From: Anaerolineae bacterium
Lineage (GTDB): Bacteria; Chloroflexota; Anaerolineae; Aggregatilineales; UBA3940
Assembly (NCBI GenBank): GCA_020852775.1
Contig: JADZAD010000070.1
Span: 1 to 14,258, forward strand
Direction: 5' to 3'
DNA length: 14,258 nucleotides
Of this stretch, positions 7,256 to 14,074 are shown in pieces. The notes under the pieces were generated by a model. It worked only from the letters and a program-made list of their open reading frames with translations. It did not search any database and was not told the DNA's origin. The position numbers and the translations under genes were made by a program. How positions within the stretch are numbered: the first letter of the stretch is position 1; each line of letters opens with the position of its first letter.

Positions 7256-8796
7256 CGACTTCACGACAGGCGGCCCCTGACACACCGACCCAGTTTCGCA
7301 AGGTCCTGATCGCCAATCGGGGCGAGATTGCGGTGCGTATCGAACGCGCCTGCCGCGAACTTGGCCTCTCAACGGTCGCCATCTATTCGGATGTTGACCG
7401 GGATGCGATGCATGTCCGCTATGCGACCGAGGCCTACCGTGTTGGTTCCCCCCCCCCGCGTGAGAGCTACCTGCGCCTTGAACGAATCATCGAAATCGCC
7501 AGGCGCTCCGGTGCGGAGGCGATTCATCCCGGTTATGGCTTCCTTGCGGAGAACGCGGAATTCGCTCAGGCCTGCCACGATGAGGGGATCGCGTTCATCG
7601 GCCCCACACCGCACGCGATTGAGCGCATGGGCGACAAGGTGGTGGCACGGCGCACGGTGCTGGCAGCGGGTGTCCCGGTAGTGCCAGGCACGGATTCCGA
7701 GCGCGACCTGACCGACGATGAACTGCAGGTGGCAGCCACCGGCATCGGCTACCCGGTGCTGATCAAGGCGGCAGCAGGCGGTGGCGGCAAGGGTATGCGT
7801 AAGGTCCACCGCCCGGAAGACTTCGAAGCTGCCCTGCAAAGCGCGCGCCGCGAGGCTGAATCCGCCTTCGGTGATGGCCGCGTTTATGTCGAAAAGCTGG
7901 TGGAAAACGCCCGCCATATCGAAATCCAGGTGATGGCCGATACCCAGGGCAATACGATCTACCTCGGTGAGCGTGAATGCTCGATCCAGCGCCGCCACCA
8001 GAAGCTGTTGGAAGAGTCGCCCTCAGTGTTCGTCGATGACGACCTGCGCCGCCGGATGGGTGAAGTCGCGGTAAAGGCAGCGCAGTCCGTGGACTACACC
8101 AACGCCGGAACGATTGAGTTCCTGGTGGACAAGGACAAGAACTTCTATTTCCTGGAGATGAACACTCGCCTGCAGGTAGAGCATCCGGTCACGGAACTGG
8201 TAACCGGCGTGGACATCGTCAAAGAACAGATCCGTATCGCCCGCGGGCGTCCACTCAGCCGCTCACAGGATCAGATTCAGATCACCGGCGCAGCTATCGA
8301 GTGCCGGATCAACGCGGAAGACCCGTACAACAACTTCATGCCGTCGATCGGGATGATCACGGCGATGACGGCCCCGACCGGCCCGGGTGTGCGCATCGAC
8401 ACCGGTGTGACCACGGGTGACCAGATCACACCCTACTACGACTCGATGATCAGCAAGCTGATCTGCTGGGGCGATACCCGCGCCGAAGCCATCCTGCGGA
8501 TGCGCCGTGCACTGTCCGAATATCGTATCCTCGGGCTGCGTACGACGATCCCCTTTCACCAGAGCCTGCTCGACAGTCCCCGCTTCCTCGGGGGCCAGTT
8601 CGATACGGCATTTGTAGAGGGGCGCTTCTCGATCGACGAAGCCTCCTACCCACGCCCGGAGATCGCCGCCATTCTGGCGACGCTGGTCGCGCACCGCGCC
8701 CGGCAGGAGGCCGCGCAGATTGTACGGCGCAACGAGCGCGACGTAAGCAACTGGAAGCTGGCCTCACGCTGGGATCGCATGCACCGGCGCTACTAA
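7252..8796 (+). CDS. accC: Biotin carboxylase subunit of acyl-CoA carboxylase
   Basis: This 514-residue ATP-grasp enzyme carboxylates biotin using bicarbonate and ATP. The biotin-carboxylase N domain starts with KVLIANRGEIAVRI (17-30). The ATP lid has the loop AAGGGGKGMR (174-183). RRHQKLLEESPS (247-258) and EMNTRLQVEHPVTE (302-315) carry catalytic and metal-binding residues. The C domain includes PYYDSMISKL (394-403). Stand-alone AccC proteins are about 450 residues. The extra tail (about 462-514), ending in WKLASRWDRMHRRY, resembles the linker that follows the BC domain in fused propionyl-CoA carboxylase alpha chains. The start overlaps the previous stop (ATGA). A run of ten C (7448-7457) encodes S-P-P-P near residues 66-69. 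Confidence 0.96.
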   Translation: MTTSRQAAPDTPTQFRKVLIANRGEIAVRIERACRELGLSTVAIYSDVDRDAMHVRYATEAYRVGSPPPRESYLRLERIIEIARRSGAEAIHPGYGFLAENAEFAQACHDEGIAFIGPTPHAIERMGDKVVARRTVLAAGVPVVPGTDSERDLTDDELQVAATGIGYPVLIKAAAGGGGKGMRKVHRPEDFEAALQSARREAESAFGDGRVYVEKLVENARHIEIQVMADTQGNTIYLGERECSIQRRHQKLLEESPSVFVDDDLRRRMGEVAVKAAQSVDYTNAGTIEFLVDKDKNFYFLEMNTRLQVEHPVTELVTGVDIVKEQIRIARGRPLSRSQDQIQITGAAIECRINAEDPYNNFMPSIGMITAMTAPTGPGVRIDTGVTTGDQITPYYDSMISKLICWGDTRAEAILRMRRALSEYRILGLRTTIPFHQSLLDSPRFLGGQFDTAFVEGRFSIDEASYPRPEIAAILATLVAHRARQEAAQIVRRNERDVSNWKLASRWDRMHRRY

Positions 8797-8814
8797 GCGG
8801 GAGCGAATGACCGG

Positions 8815-9306
8815 ATGAAATACGAAGTAACCGTCGGCGAGGAAGTCTATATCATCGAAGTCAACGAAGACGGGCAGATCATCGTCGATGACGAGATCGT
8901 CCGGGTGGATTTCTCCAGCATCGGCAAGAGCGGCCTGTATTCGTTGCTTGTCAATGACGACTCGTTCGAAGCGCTGGTTGAGCAGCGTGACGGAATGTGG
9001 CAGGTGCTTGTCAAGGGGACACTCTATGACGTCCATGTGATCGACGAGCGGCTCAAGCGCCTTCAGGCGCGCAGTGGCAAGGAACAGTCCGGCAGTGGCG
9101 AGGTCACTGCGCCCATGCCGGGCAAGATCATCGCCGTCCCGGTCTCTGTCGGACAGGAGATTGAACTGGGTACTACCCTCGTTATCCTGGAATCAATGAA
9201 GATGGAGAACGAACTCAAAGCACCACGCGGCGGCAGGATTGCAAGGATCGCTGTCGAACCGGGCCAGAGTGTCGAACAGCGCCAGGTGCTGCTGGTGATC
9301 GAGTAG
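8815..9306 (+). CDS. Biotin carboxyl carrier protein with an N-terminal BT-like domain
   Basis: This 163-residue carrier holds the swinging biotin of the carboxylase. The C-terminal biotinyl domain (about 96-163) has the signature ESMKMENE with K129 the biotinylated lysine, flanked by APMPGKI (99-105). The N-terminal part (1-85) is beta-strand-rich (MKYEVTVGEEVYIIEVNEDG) and resembles the BT domain that docks the alpha chain onto the beta core in propionyl-CoA carboxylases, rather than the Pro/Ala linker of E. coli AccB. A short Ser/Gly linker (87-95) joins the two. The gene starts 18 bases after accC with GGGAG at 8799-8803, and a strong terminator follows. No biotin ligase gene lies in the window. 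Confidence 0.93.
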   Translation: MKYEVTVGEEVYIIEVNEDGQIIVDDEIVRVDFSSIGKSGLYSLLVNDDSFEALVEQRDGMWQVLVKGTLYDVHVIDERLKRLQARSGKEQSGSGEVTAPMPGKIIAVPVSVGQEIELGTTLVILESMKMENELKAPRGGRIARIAVEPGQSVEQRQVLLVIE

Positions 9307-9327
9307 AGGGTTTGCCGCGTCAATCAG

Positions 9328-9356
9328 AGAGGCAGGTATCACACCTGCCTCTTTTT
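9328..9356 (+). terminator. Intrinsic terminator ending the carboxylase operon
   Basis: The stem AGAGGCAGGT / ACCTGCCTCT (10 bp, loop ATCAC) is followed at once by a T-run (9352-9356). It lies 21 bases after the carrier-protein stop and just before the convergent Nudix gene ends. On the minus strand the hairpin is also formed but lacks a T-run. Confidence 0.9.
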
Positions 9357-9363
9357 CGTTATG

Positions 9364-9900
9364 CTACAGTCTGCCGAGGCGGCGTGCCGCCCAGGTCAGC
9401 CCGATCAGCGTCTTGGAGTCGATGATCTCATTTGCCATCACGCGGCGCAGCGCTTCCTCAAAGGGTACGACAACCGGCGTGATACGCTCATCTGCATCAC
9501 CATCCAGCCGCGATGGGCGCAGGTCTTCCGCCAGAAAGATCGTGATCATCTCAGTCGTGTAGGAAGCCGCCACGTAGAAATCACCCAGCTTCGTCAGCGC
9601 ACCGGGATAGAAGCCGATTTCTTCCTGCAACTCGCGGCGGGCGCACTCCGCACGGTCTTCGTCCGGCGCAAGGCCACCGGCGGGGAGTTCGAGCATCACC
9701 TGTTTGGAGCCCGAGCGCCACTGCTCCACCAGGATGATGTTCCCATGCTCATCCAGCGGCACCATTGCAACCGCGCCGGGGTGGTAGATGACCTCGCGCT
9801 CATGGCGCGAGCCATCCTCCAGTTCGATCGTCTCGAGATGCAGGTTGACCACCCGCCCCGCGTAGATCGGCTTACTCTCCAGTATCTGTTCTTCACCCAT
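9364..9900 (-). CDS. Nudix hydrolase, ADP-ribose pyrophosphatase-like
   Basis: This 178-residue soluble hydrolase cleaves nucleoside diphosphates linked to another group; ADP-ribose or a similar sugar nucleotide is most likely. The complete Nudix box GGLAPDEDRAECARRELQEEIGF (split here as G75-x5-E81-x7-REL-x-EE-x-G96) gives the metal-binding helix. The N-terminal strands (YAGRVVNLHLETIELEDGS) and the VEQWRSG segment are typical of the ADP-ribose pyrophosphatase branch. I choose the ATG at 9900, with AGAGG 8 bases upstream, over a TTG at 9951 that lies inside a hairpin. No promoter is obvious upstream, so it may depend on read-through from the LysM lipoprotein gene past the hairpin at 9927-9960. 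Its end converges on the carboxylase-operon terminator. Confidence 0.92.
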   Translation of the reverse strand: MGEEQILESKPIYAGRVVNLHLETIELEDGSRHEREVIYHPGAVAMVPLDEHGNIILVEQWRSGSKQVMLELPAGGLAPDEDRAECARRELQEEIGFYPGALTKLGDFYVAASYTTEMITIFLAEDLRPSRLDGDADERITPVVVPFEEALRRVMANEIIDSKTLIGLTWAARRLGRL

Positions 9901-9926
9901 CGTCCGAGCCTCTGCTGCTGCAAACG

Positions 9927-9960
9927 ACAGGGCTACTGACGGGTGCGTCAATAGCCCTGT
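9927..9960 (-). terminator. Long hairpin between the LysM lipoprotein and Nudix genes
   Basis: Two 15-base arms (ACAGGGCTATTGACG and CGTCAGTAGCCCTGT on the minus strand) pair fully in RNA with one U-G wobble around a four-base loop. The hairpin lies 29 bases after the lipoprotein stop and 26 bases before the Nudix ATG. The following bases (CGTTTGC) are a poor T-tract, so it may be a weak terminator, an mRNA 3' stabiliser or an attenuator. On the plus strand the same arms have a C-A mismatch, which suggests the minus-strand RNA is the functional one. Confidence 0.6.
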
Positions 9961-9989
9961 AAGGTCCAGTTCTACCCCTCCGGGGCGGG

Positions 9990-10754
9990 TTACGGGATAC
10001 GAAGCACCTGCCCGATTGAGATCGCGGTCGGGTCGGTAATCCCGTTGTACGACGCCAGTTCCTGGTAGGTCAGTCCGTAGCGCAGCGCAATGCGATACAG
10101 CGTCTCACCTGCCGCCACGGTATGCGTTGTGCCGCCGGCTGTGCCGGCACCGCTGGTCGCACCGGTGCAGCCGGGCAGGCGAAGCACCTGGCCAACCGAG
10201 AGCGAAGCCGTGTTGGTAATGCCATTGGCGGAGGCAATATCCGCCACTTCGAGGTCATACTGCAGGGCGATGCGGAACAGGTTATCGCCCGCTTTCACGG
10301 TGTAGGACGACGGGCAGGCACCACCACCACCGGTCTCCGCAGCGGACGGCGTCGCCGGTACTGGCGTGGCCGCGGCAGGCGCCACGGTGGGCAGCGCGGT
10401 CGGAAGGCCTGCTACAGTTGGCAGTGTCCCCGGGGTACCCATCAGCAGCGGATCAACCGTCGGAAGCACCGCGCCGGGCGTCAGCAGCAGATTCGGGTCA
10501 ACCGTCCCCACTGGCAGGATGCCAATATCCGCCGGTGATGGCGTCAGCATGGCGCTCGCAGCGACGGCAGTCTGCGTCGCAAACACATCAATCGTCGGAA
10601 TGGCGGTCGGCAGGGGGATCTCAGCCGTTGGCGGCTCAAACGGAGTCACCGGGGCTGCCCCGCTTCCAGAGAGTGTGCATCCCCCCAATGCCAGGGGCAC
10701 GATCAGGAGGGTACAGAGCGTCAGCACCAGAAACGGTCGTCTAAGAGTAGCCAT
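9990..10754 (-). CDS. LysM-domain lipoprotein
   Basis: This is a 254-residue surface lipoprotein. I use the ATG at 10754, with GGAGG 7 bases upstream; a TTG one codon earlier is also in frame. The signal peptide has a basic start (RR) and a hydrophobic core, and ends in a lipobox (ALGGC) with C26 as the lipidated cysteine. A long Pro/Thr/Ala-rich, low-complexity spacer (about 27-145) follows. It contains FATQTAVAASA and repeated LPT units, as often seen in Chloroflexota lipoproteins. Two LysM repeats close the protein, at about 151-194 and 211-254, and the last ends exactly at the C-terminus. Cysteines 147 and 196 flank the first LysM and could form a disulfide. No catalytic domain is present, so a peptidoglycan-binding or scaffolding role is likely. 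It has its own promoter at 10827-10855. Confidence 0.9.
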   Translation of the reverse strand: MATLRRPFLVLTLCTLLIVPLALGGCTLSGSGAAPVTPFEPPTAEIPLPTAIPTIDVFATQTAVAASAMLTPSPADIGILPVGTVDPNLLLTPGAVLPTVDPLLMGTPGTLPTVAGLPTALPTVAPAAATPVPATPSAAETGGGGACPSSYTVKAGDNLFRIALQYDLEVADIASANGITNTASLSVGQVLRLPGCTGATSGAGTAGGTTHTVAAGETLYRIALRYGLTYQELASYNGITDPTAISIGQVLRIP

Positions 10755-10826
10755 CAATGAGCCTCCCGAGAGCGTGGGGATGAGTCAAACTGCCTGTCGC
10801 CGTGGCGTACCAACACCGCTTCCAGC

Positions 10827-10855
10827 ACTATAGCACCGCTTAATACGCCATGCAA
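10827..10855 (-). promoter_or_regulatory. Promoter of the LysM lipoprotein gene
   Basis: The minus strand reads TTGCAT, 17 bases, then TATAGT preceded by TGC, which is an extended -10 with a partial -35. The transcript would start near 10820, giving a leader of about 65 bases before the ATG at 10754. Confidence 0.55.
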
Positions 10856-10874
10856 CCAGGCTCAGACCCCCGAA

Positions 10875-11939
10875 TCAGTGCACGGCGGTGTGATGCCGCC
10901 CGCGCAGAATATTCAGCATATCCGCGAACATCCCATAGGCAGTCGTATCCGGGCCCGCCGAATGCTCAATCAGGGTGATGCGGTGCAGCGTATCGGTCTC
11001 GAAATCGATGACGTTGTTACGTCCAACGATCTGTGCGAGTGCGTCACTCTGCGGTAAGGCCTGTGGCGCCACACTCGCCCTGACAGTCCCGTCCGGCTGG
11101 CGCACAGCCTCACAGATCAAGCGGATGCGCTTTCCTTCACCGGCCCGCTGCTGCACCGTCTCCAGTGCGAGGTCACGGATGCCCACCGGGTTCACATCCT
11201 GCGGTGTCAGTGAAGCGCCCATGAACACGTTCGCCACGATAGCCGTCTTGACCGCAGAATCCCAGCCGTCAATATCGAGCGTCGGGTCAGTCTCCGCGAT
11301 GCCAATCTCCTGTGCGGCATGCAGCGCCTGCTCGAAGGTGACGTTATCCTGTTCCATCGACGACAGGATGTAGTTGGTCGTGCTGTTGAAGATGCCGCGT
11401 ACCCGCCTGATCGTTGCGGCGGGCATGGATTCACGCACCAGGCTCATTACCGGCGCACCGCCCATGACAGTCGCCTCATGCATGAAGCCCACGCCCTTCT
11501 GCTCTGCCAGCATACGCAGGGTGCGCAGGGCGAAGGCGACCGGGCCTTTGTTCGCGGTGACCACGTGCATCCCTTTAGTGAGCGCAGCCGTAATATAGGA
11601 CAGCGACGGCTGCCCATCCGTGATGCTGGTTGGTGAGGTCTCGAAGAGCAGGTCGGCACTGGTGGCCGCCAGGAACCCGGCTGTGTCCGCAACCGGGGCT
11701 CCGTGATGCAGCGGAGTCAGCGGCTGTCCGGAGCGCACCGCTTCGAGCGCCGCTTTCACCGGAATCCCTGCAGGGTTGATCGCGTGCCCGTGCCGGCCGG
11801 TACTGATCCCGACAACACGTACCACCAGGCCATACTCGTCACGCAATGTACCCGCTTTACGCAGCAGTAGTTCACCGAGGGCCCGGCCCACATTGCCGAA
11901 GCCCAGCAGAGCGACATTCAGGTTTTTCAATTCAGCCAT
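10875..11939 (-). CDS. hom: Homoserine dehydrogenase, short form without ACT domain
   Basis: This 354-residue enzyme reduces aspartate semialdehyde to homoserine with NAD(P)H, the branch point to threonine, methionine and isoleucine. The Rossmann fold begins with VALLGFGNVGRALGELL (9-25). The conserved TANKGP motif carries K131. The catalytic core GIFNSTTNYILSSM (182-195) is followed by AETDPTLDIDGWDSAVK, where E216, D227 and K231 keep the spacing of the known catalytic residues of the yeast enzyme. The chain ends after the catalytic domain, so the C-terminal ACT domain used for threonine feedback in longer forms is absent. No Shine-Dalgarno is seen before the ATG at 11939. A candidate promoter (12031-12060) and a 19-codon upstream ORF (11952-12011) precede it. 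No threonine synthase or homoserine kinase is nearby. Confidence 0.93.
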   Translation of the reverse strand: MAELKNLNVALLGFGNVGRALGELLLRKAGTLRDEYGLVVRVVGISTGRHGHAINPAGIPVKAALEAVRSGQPLTPLHHGAPVADTAGFLAATSADLLFETSPTSITDGQPSLSYITAALTKGMHVVTANKGPVAFALRTLRMLAEQKGVGFMHEATVMGGAPVMSLVRESMPAATIRRVRGIFNSTTNYILSSMEQDNVTFEQALHAAQEIGIAETDPTLDIDGWDSAVKTAIVANVFMGASLTPQDVNPVGIRDLALETVQQRAGEGKRIRLICEAVRQPDGTVRASVAPQALPQSDALAQIVGRNNVIDFETDTLHRITLIEHSAGPDTTAYGMFADMLNILRGRHHTAVH

Positions 11940-11951
11940 CCCATCCAGACG

Positions 11952-12011
11952 TTATACAGCGAGGGCCGCCACAGGCAGCAGAATCAGGCGTGGCATCCTT
12001 GCGTCGTCCAT
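11952..12011 (-). CDS. Possible 19-codon upstream ORF (leader peptide) before hom
   Basis: On the minus strand an ATG at 12011 opens MDDARMPRLILLPVAALAV and stops at TAA, 12 bases before the hom start. It is rich in Ile, Leu and Val but has no Thr or Met run apart from two Met residues. No ribosome site precedes it. It falls inside the leader predicted from the promoter at 12031-12060. It could supply ribosomes to hom, which has no Shine-Dalgarno, or could be a chance ORF. Confidence 0.25.
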   Translation of the reverse strand: MDDARMPRLILLPVAALAV

Positions 12012-12030
12012 TAGAAGGACGCCGCCGGGG

Positions 12031-12060
12031 ATTTTACACAAGAACTGGCCAGTGTTTCGA
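12031..12060 (-). promoter_or_regulatory. Candidate promoter of hom
   Basis: The minus strand reads TCGAAA, 18 bases, then TAAAAT. The transcript would start near 12024, about 85 bases before the hom ATG. A second, weaker -10-like box (TATAAC, 11951-11956) lies right before the gene. Confidence 0.35.
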
Positions 12061-12082
12061 GCACTCCGTCTGCACCGGTCAG

Positions 12083-12115
12083 AAAAACCAGGGGGGCAGC
12101 CTCAGCCGCCGCTGG
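12083..12115 (-). terminator. Probable intrinsic terminator of the GAF gene, overlapping its stop codon
   Basis: On the minus strand CCAG and GGCGGC pair with GCTGCC and CTGG around a TGAG loop, directly followed by TTTTT (12087-12083). The TGA stop of the GAF gene is the loop itself. Small internal bulges make the stem imperfect. Confidence 0.5.
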
Positions 12116-12719
12116 CGTCAGATTCCTCCTGGGCAAGGACGACATCAAGCACTTCTCCGGCAAAGCGGCACAGCAGCACCAGCAGGGTCTGGTCGGCTTC
12201 GTTGAAGGGCATACCATTGTGCTTGTTGAGCAGCTCGATCACACCGAGCACCTTGCCCCCACCGATAATCGGAGCCGCCACGATCGAGTGCGTCTCATAT
12301 GAAAGCGCCTGATCCAGTGCAGCGAAGAATCGATCATCCGCAGCGGTATTGTTGACGATCGTCGGCTGGCGGTTCTGCGCCACCCAGCCTGCCACACCCT
12401 TGCCCGCCGGAATGCGCTGCTTGAGCAGCACGTCCTTGCCGATAGCGCCATGCGTGAGGACGAACACCAGATCGCCCGTTTCTTCATCCAGCACCAGCAG
12501 CGACCCATCTGCGTCGTTGATCACCAGCAGGGCGTTATAGAGAATACGATCCAGCAGCGCCATCAACTCGGACTTCGGGTCGAGTTCATCAACGGCCTTG
12601 ACGAGTGTGTGCAGAGACTCGATATACTGCCGGAGGCCGAGCACCTCTTCATGGAGGGCTTTGTTTTCCTCCTGCAGCCGGGCCAGTTCCTGTTTCATGT
12701 ACCGGTTGTAGTCGCTCAT
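12102..12719 (-). CDS. Coiled-coil and GAF-domain protein
   Basis: This 205-residue cytoplasmic protein starts with a charged coiled coil (about 8-42, heptads in KQELARLQEENKALHEEV). One GAF domain fills the rest (about 48-196). GAF features are ADGSLLVLDEETGDLVFV, the RIPAGKGVAGWVAQNRQP strand-loop, and IVAAPIIGGGKVLGVIELLNK. GAF domains bind small ligands such as cyclic nucleotides, haem or bilins, or mediate dimerisation. No Cys or His typical of a bilin site stands out, so the ligand is unknown. No output domain (kinase, GGDEF, HTH) is attached, so it probably acts by dimerising with or contacting a partner. The ATG at 12719 has a modest purine-rich site (GGGGAAGAAG). It is transcribed divergently from alanine racemase. 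The stop codon lies in the loop of a likely terminator. Confidence 0.9.
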   Translation of the reverse strand: MSDYNRYMKQELARLQEENKALHEEVLGLRQYIESLHTLVKAVDELDPKSELMALLDRILYNALLVINDADGSLLVLDEETGDLVFVLTHGAIGKDVLLKQRIPAGKGVAGWVAQNRQPTIVNNTAADDRFFAALDQALSYETHSIVAAPIIGGGKVLGVIELLNKHNGMPFNEADQTLLVLLCRFAGEVLDVVLAQEESDASGG

Positions 12720-12769
12720 GGGCTTCTTCCCCGGGATAACCCGAAAATAAGTGCATCGCTATTGAAGGC

Positions 12770-12798
12770 AGTCTAGCATAAGGAGAAACTGCGGACAA
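12770..12798 (-). promoter_or_regulatory. Promoter of the GAF gene
   Basis: The minus strand reads TTGTCC, 17 bases, then TAGACT preceded by TGC. It is an extended -10 with a 4/6 -35. The leader would be about 45 bases. Confidence 0.5.
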
Positions 12799-12826
12799 GA
12801 CAGGCTACCCTTGCCTGCCCAGTTTC

Positions 12827-12855
12827 TCGACAAAACCGGCTGTCCACCATACACT
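12827..12855 (+). promoter_or_regulatory. Promoter of alanine racemase, placing the start at the ATG itself
   Basis: TCGACA, 17 bases, then TACACT. The -10 ends 6 bases before the ATG at 12862, so the predicted +1 is the A of the start codon. This fits the complete absence of a Shine-Dalgarno sequence before the gene. Confidence 0.5.
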
Positions 12856-12861
12856 CTCGCC

Positions 12862-14037
12862 ATGTTTACTTCAGAGGCCATCCAACGCGAGATTGCACGC
12901 TTCACCACCAGTATCATCATCGACCTGGATGCGATCGCGCACAATGTCCAGGCCGTCAGGCAGCACGTTGGGCCGGATGTCAGCATCTTTGCCGTTGTCA
13001 AGGACAACGCCTACGGGCATGGAGCGGTCCAGGTCAGCCCGACTATCCTGCAGAGTGGGGCATCACGGCTGGCAATCAGCCGTATTCAGGAAGGTGTCCA
13101 ACTGCGCCGGGCCGGGATCAGTGCGCCGATCCTGAACATGTGCTACAGCGTCCCGGCGGAGCTTGAAGGCCATGTCGCTTACGACATCGCCTCTACGATC
13201 GTCACCATCGAGGGCGCTCAGGTGCTCTCACGGGTGGCCGGGGCGCTGGGAACGAAGGCGACTGTCCATATCAAGGTCGATACCGGCCTGAGCCGATTCG
13301 GCCTGCTGCCGGGTGAGGTTCTGCCGTTCCTGGAAGCGATCCGCGATCTGCCCGGCCTCAACATCGAAGGCCTGTTCACGCACTTCGCGTCGGCAGATGA
13401 GGCTGATAAATCCTTTACCCATCACCAGCTTGACATCTTCAATGACACAGTGCGGGCGGTCAGGGCGGCAGGCTTTCCCATCCAGGTGCGGCATGCCGCT
13501 AACAGCGCAGCCAGCATGGACCTTCCGGAGACACACTTCGAGGCTGTCCGCCCCGGCATCACCCTTTACGGGCTGTACCCCGCGCCGACTGTTTCACACC
13601 CGGTCACGCTTCACCCGGCACTCTCGCTGATCAGCCATCTGGGGCGCATCCGTGAAATGCCCGCGGGCACCAGCGTGAGCTACGGGCGCACGTTCATCGC
13701 CAGCCAGCCGGTGCGGGTCGGCCTGGTGATGGTAGGCTATGGAGACGGTTTCCGCCGCAGCCTGTCCGGCAAGGGCCGTGTATTAGTGGCCGGTAAGCCA
13801 GCGCCTGAGATCGGGCGGGTGTGCATGGATCAGTTCATGGTTGATCTGAGTGCTGTACCGGAAGCACAAGAGGGAGACCCTGTCGTGGTGATCGGGAGCG
13901 ACGGCAGGAGCAGTATCAGCGCGGACGACATCGCCGGACAGGCCGGGACGATCAACCACGAAGTATTCACCGGGCTTTCCTGCCGTATCCCGCGTATCTA
14001 CGTGCGTGAGGGACAGGTTGTTGATCTCGTCGAGTAA
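12862..14037 (+). CDS. alr: Alanine racemase (PLP-dependent)
   Basis: This 391-residue cytoplasmic enzyme interconverts L- and D-alanine and supplies D-Ala for peptidoglycan. The PLP lysine is K47 in VVKDNAYGHG; the common form is KANAYG, with Ala where this protein has Asp48. HIKVDTGLSRFG (136-147), the GLFTHFASADEAD segment (170-182) and HAANSAA (211-217) are typical of the alpha/beta barrel. The catalytic tyrosine of the C-terminal domain is Y274 in SYGRTF, and GRVCMDQFMVDLS (318-330) is the usual C-domain signature. The length is normal. The frame opens from a TTG at 12811, but the ATG at 12862 starts at the natural N-terminus of the family, and the promoter before it leaves no room for the longer form. 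The cell-wall link to the L,D-transpeptidase gene is functional only, not by operon. Confidence 0.96.
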   Translation: MFTSEAIQREIARFTTSIIIDLDAIAHNVQAVRQHVGPDVSIFAVVKDNAYGHGAVQVSPTILQSGASRLAISRIQEGVQLRRAGISAPILNMCYSVPAELEGHVAYDIASTIVTIEGAQVLSRVAGALGTKATVHIKVDTGLSRFGLLPGEVLPFLEAIRDLPGLNIEGLFTHFASADEADKSFTHHQLDIFNDTVRAVRAAGFPIQVRHAANSAASMDLPETHFEAVRPGITLYGLYPAPTVSHPVTLHPALSLISHLGRIREMPAGTSVSYGRTFIASQPVRVGLVMVGYGDGFRRSLSGKGRVLVAGKPAPEIGRVCMDQFMVDLSAVPEAQEGDPVVVIGSDGRSSISADDIAGQAGTINHEVFTGLSCRIPRIYVREGQVVDLVE

Positions 14038-14074
14038 CCAGGCGCTCCGTATCAACGCCCCCGGAAGGTTTATG

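Noticed and set aside
7369..7998. 209-codon open frame on the minus strand
   Set aside because: It is antisense to the conserved N-terminal and ATP-grasp region of the biotin carboxylase, with no independent support.
5223..9306. Sodium-pumping methylmalonyl-CoA decarboxylase reading of the membrane protein plus carboxyltransferase operon
   Set aside because: The membrane protein is far too small for the beta subunit, and a biotin carboxylase gene, which decarboxylases do not need, lies in the operon.
9361..9939. 192-codon open frame on the plus strand
   Set aside because: It is antisense to the Nudix gene, which has a complete Nudix box.
9901..9951. TTG start giving the Nudix protein 17 extra residues
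   Set aside because: The codon is inside the long hairpin, while the ATG at 9900 has a suitable AGAGG.
12811..12861. TTG start giving alanine racemase 17 extra residues
   Set aside because: The extra residues are not typical of the family, and the likely promoter (12827-12855) overlaps this stretch.
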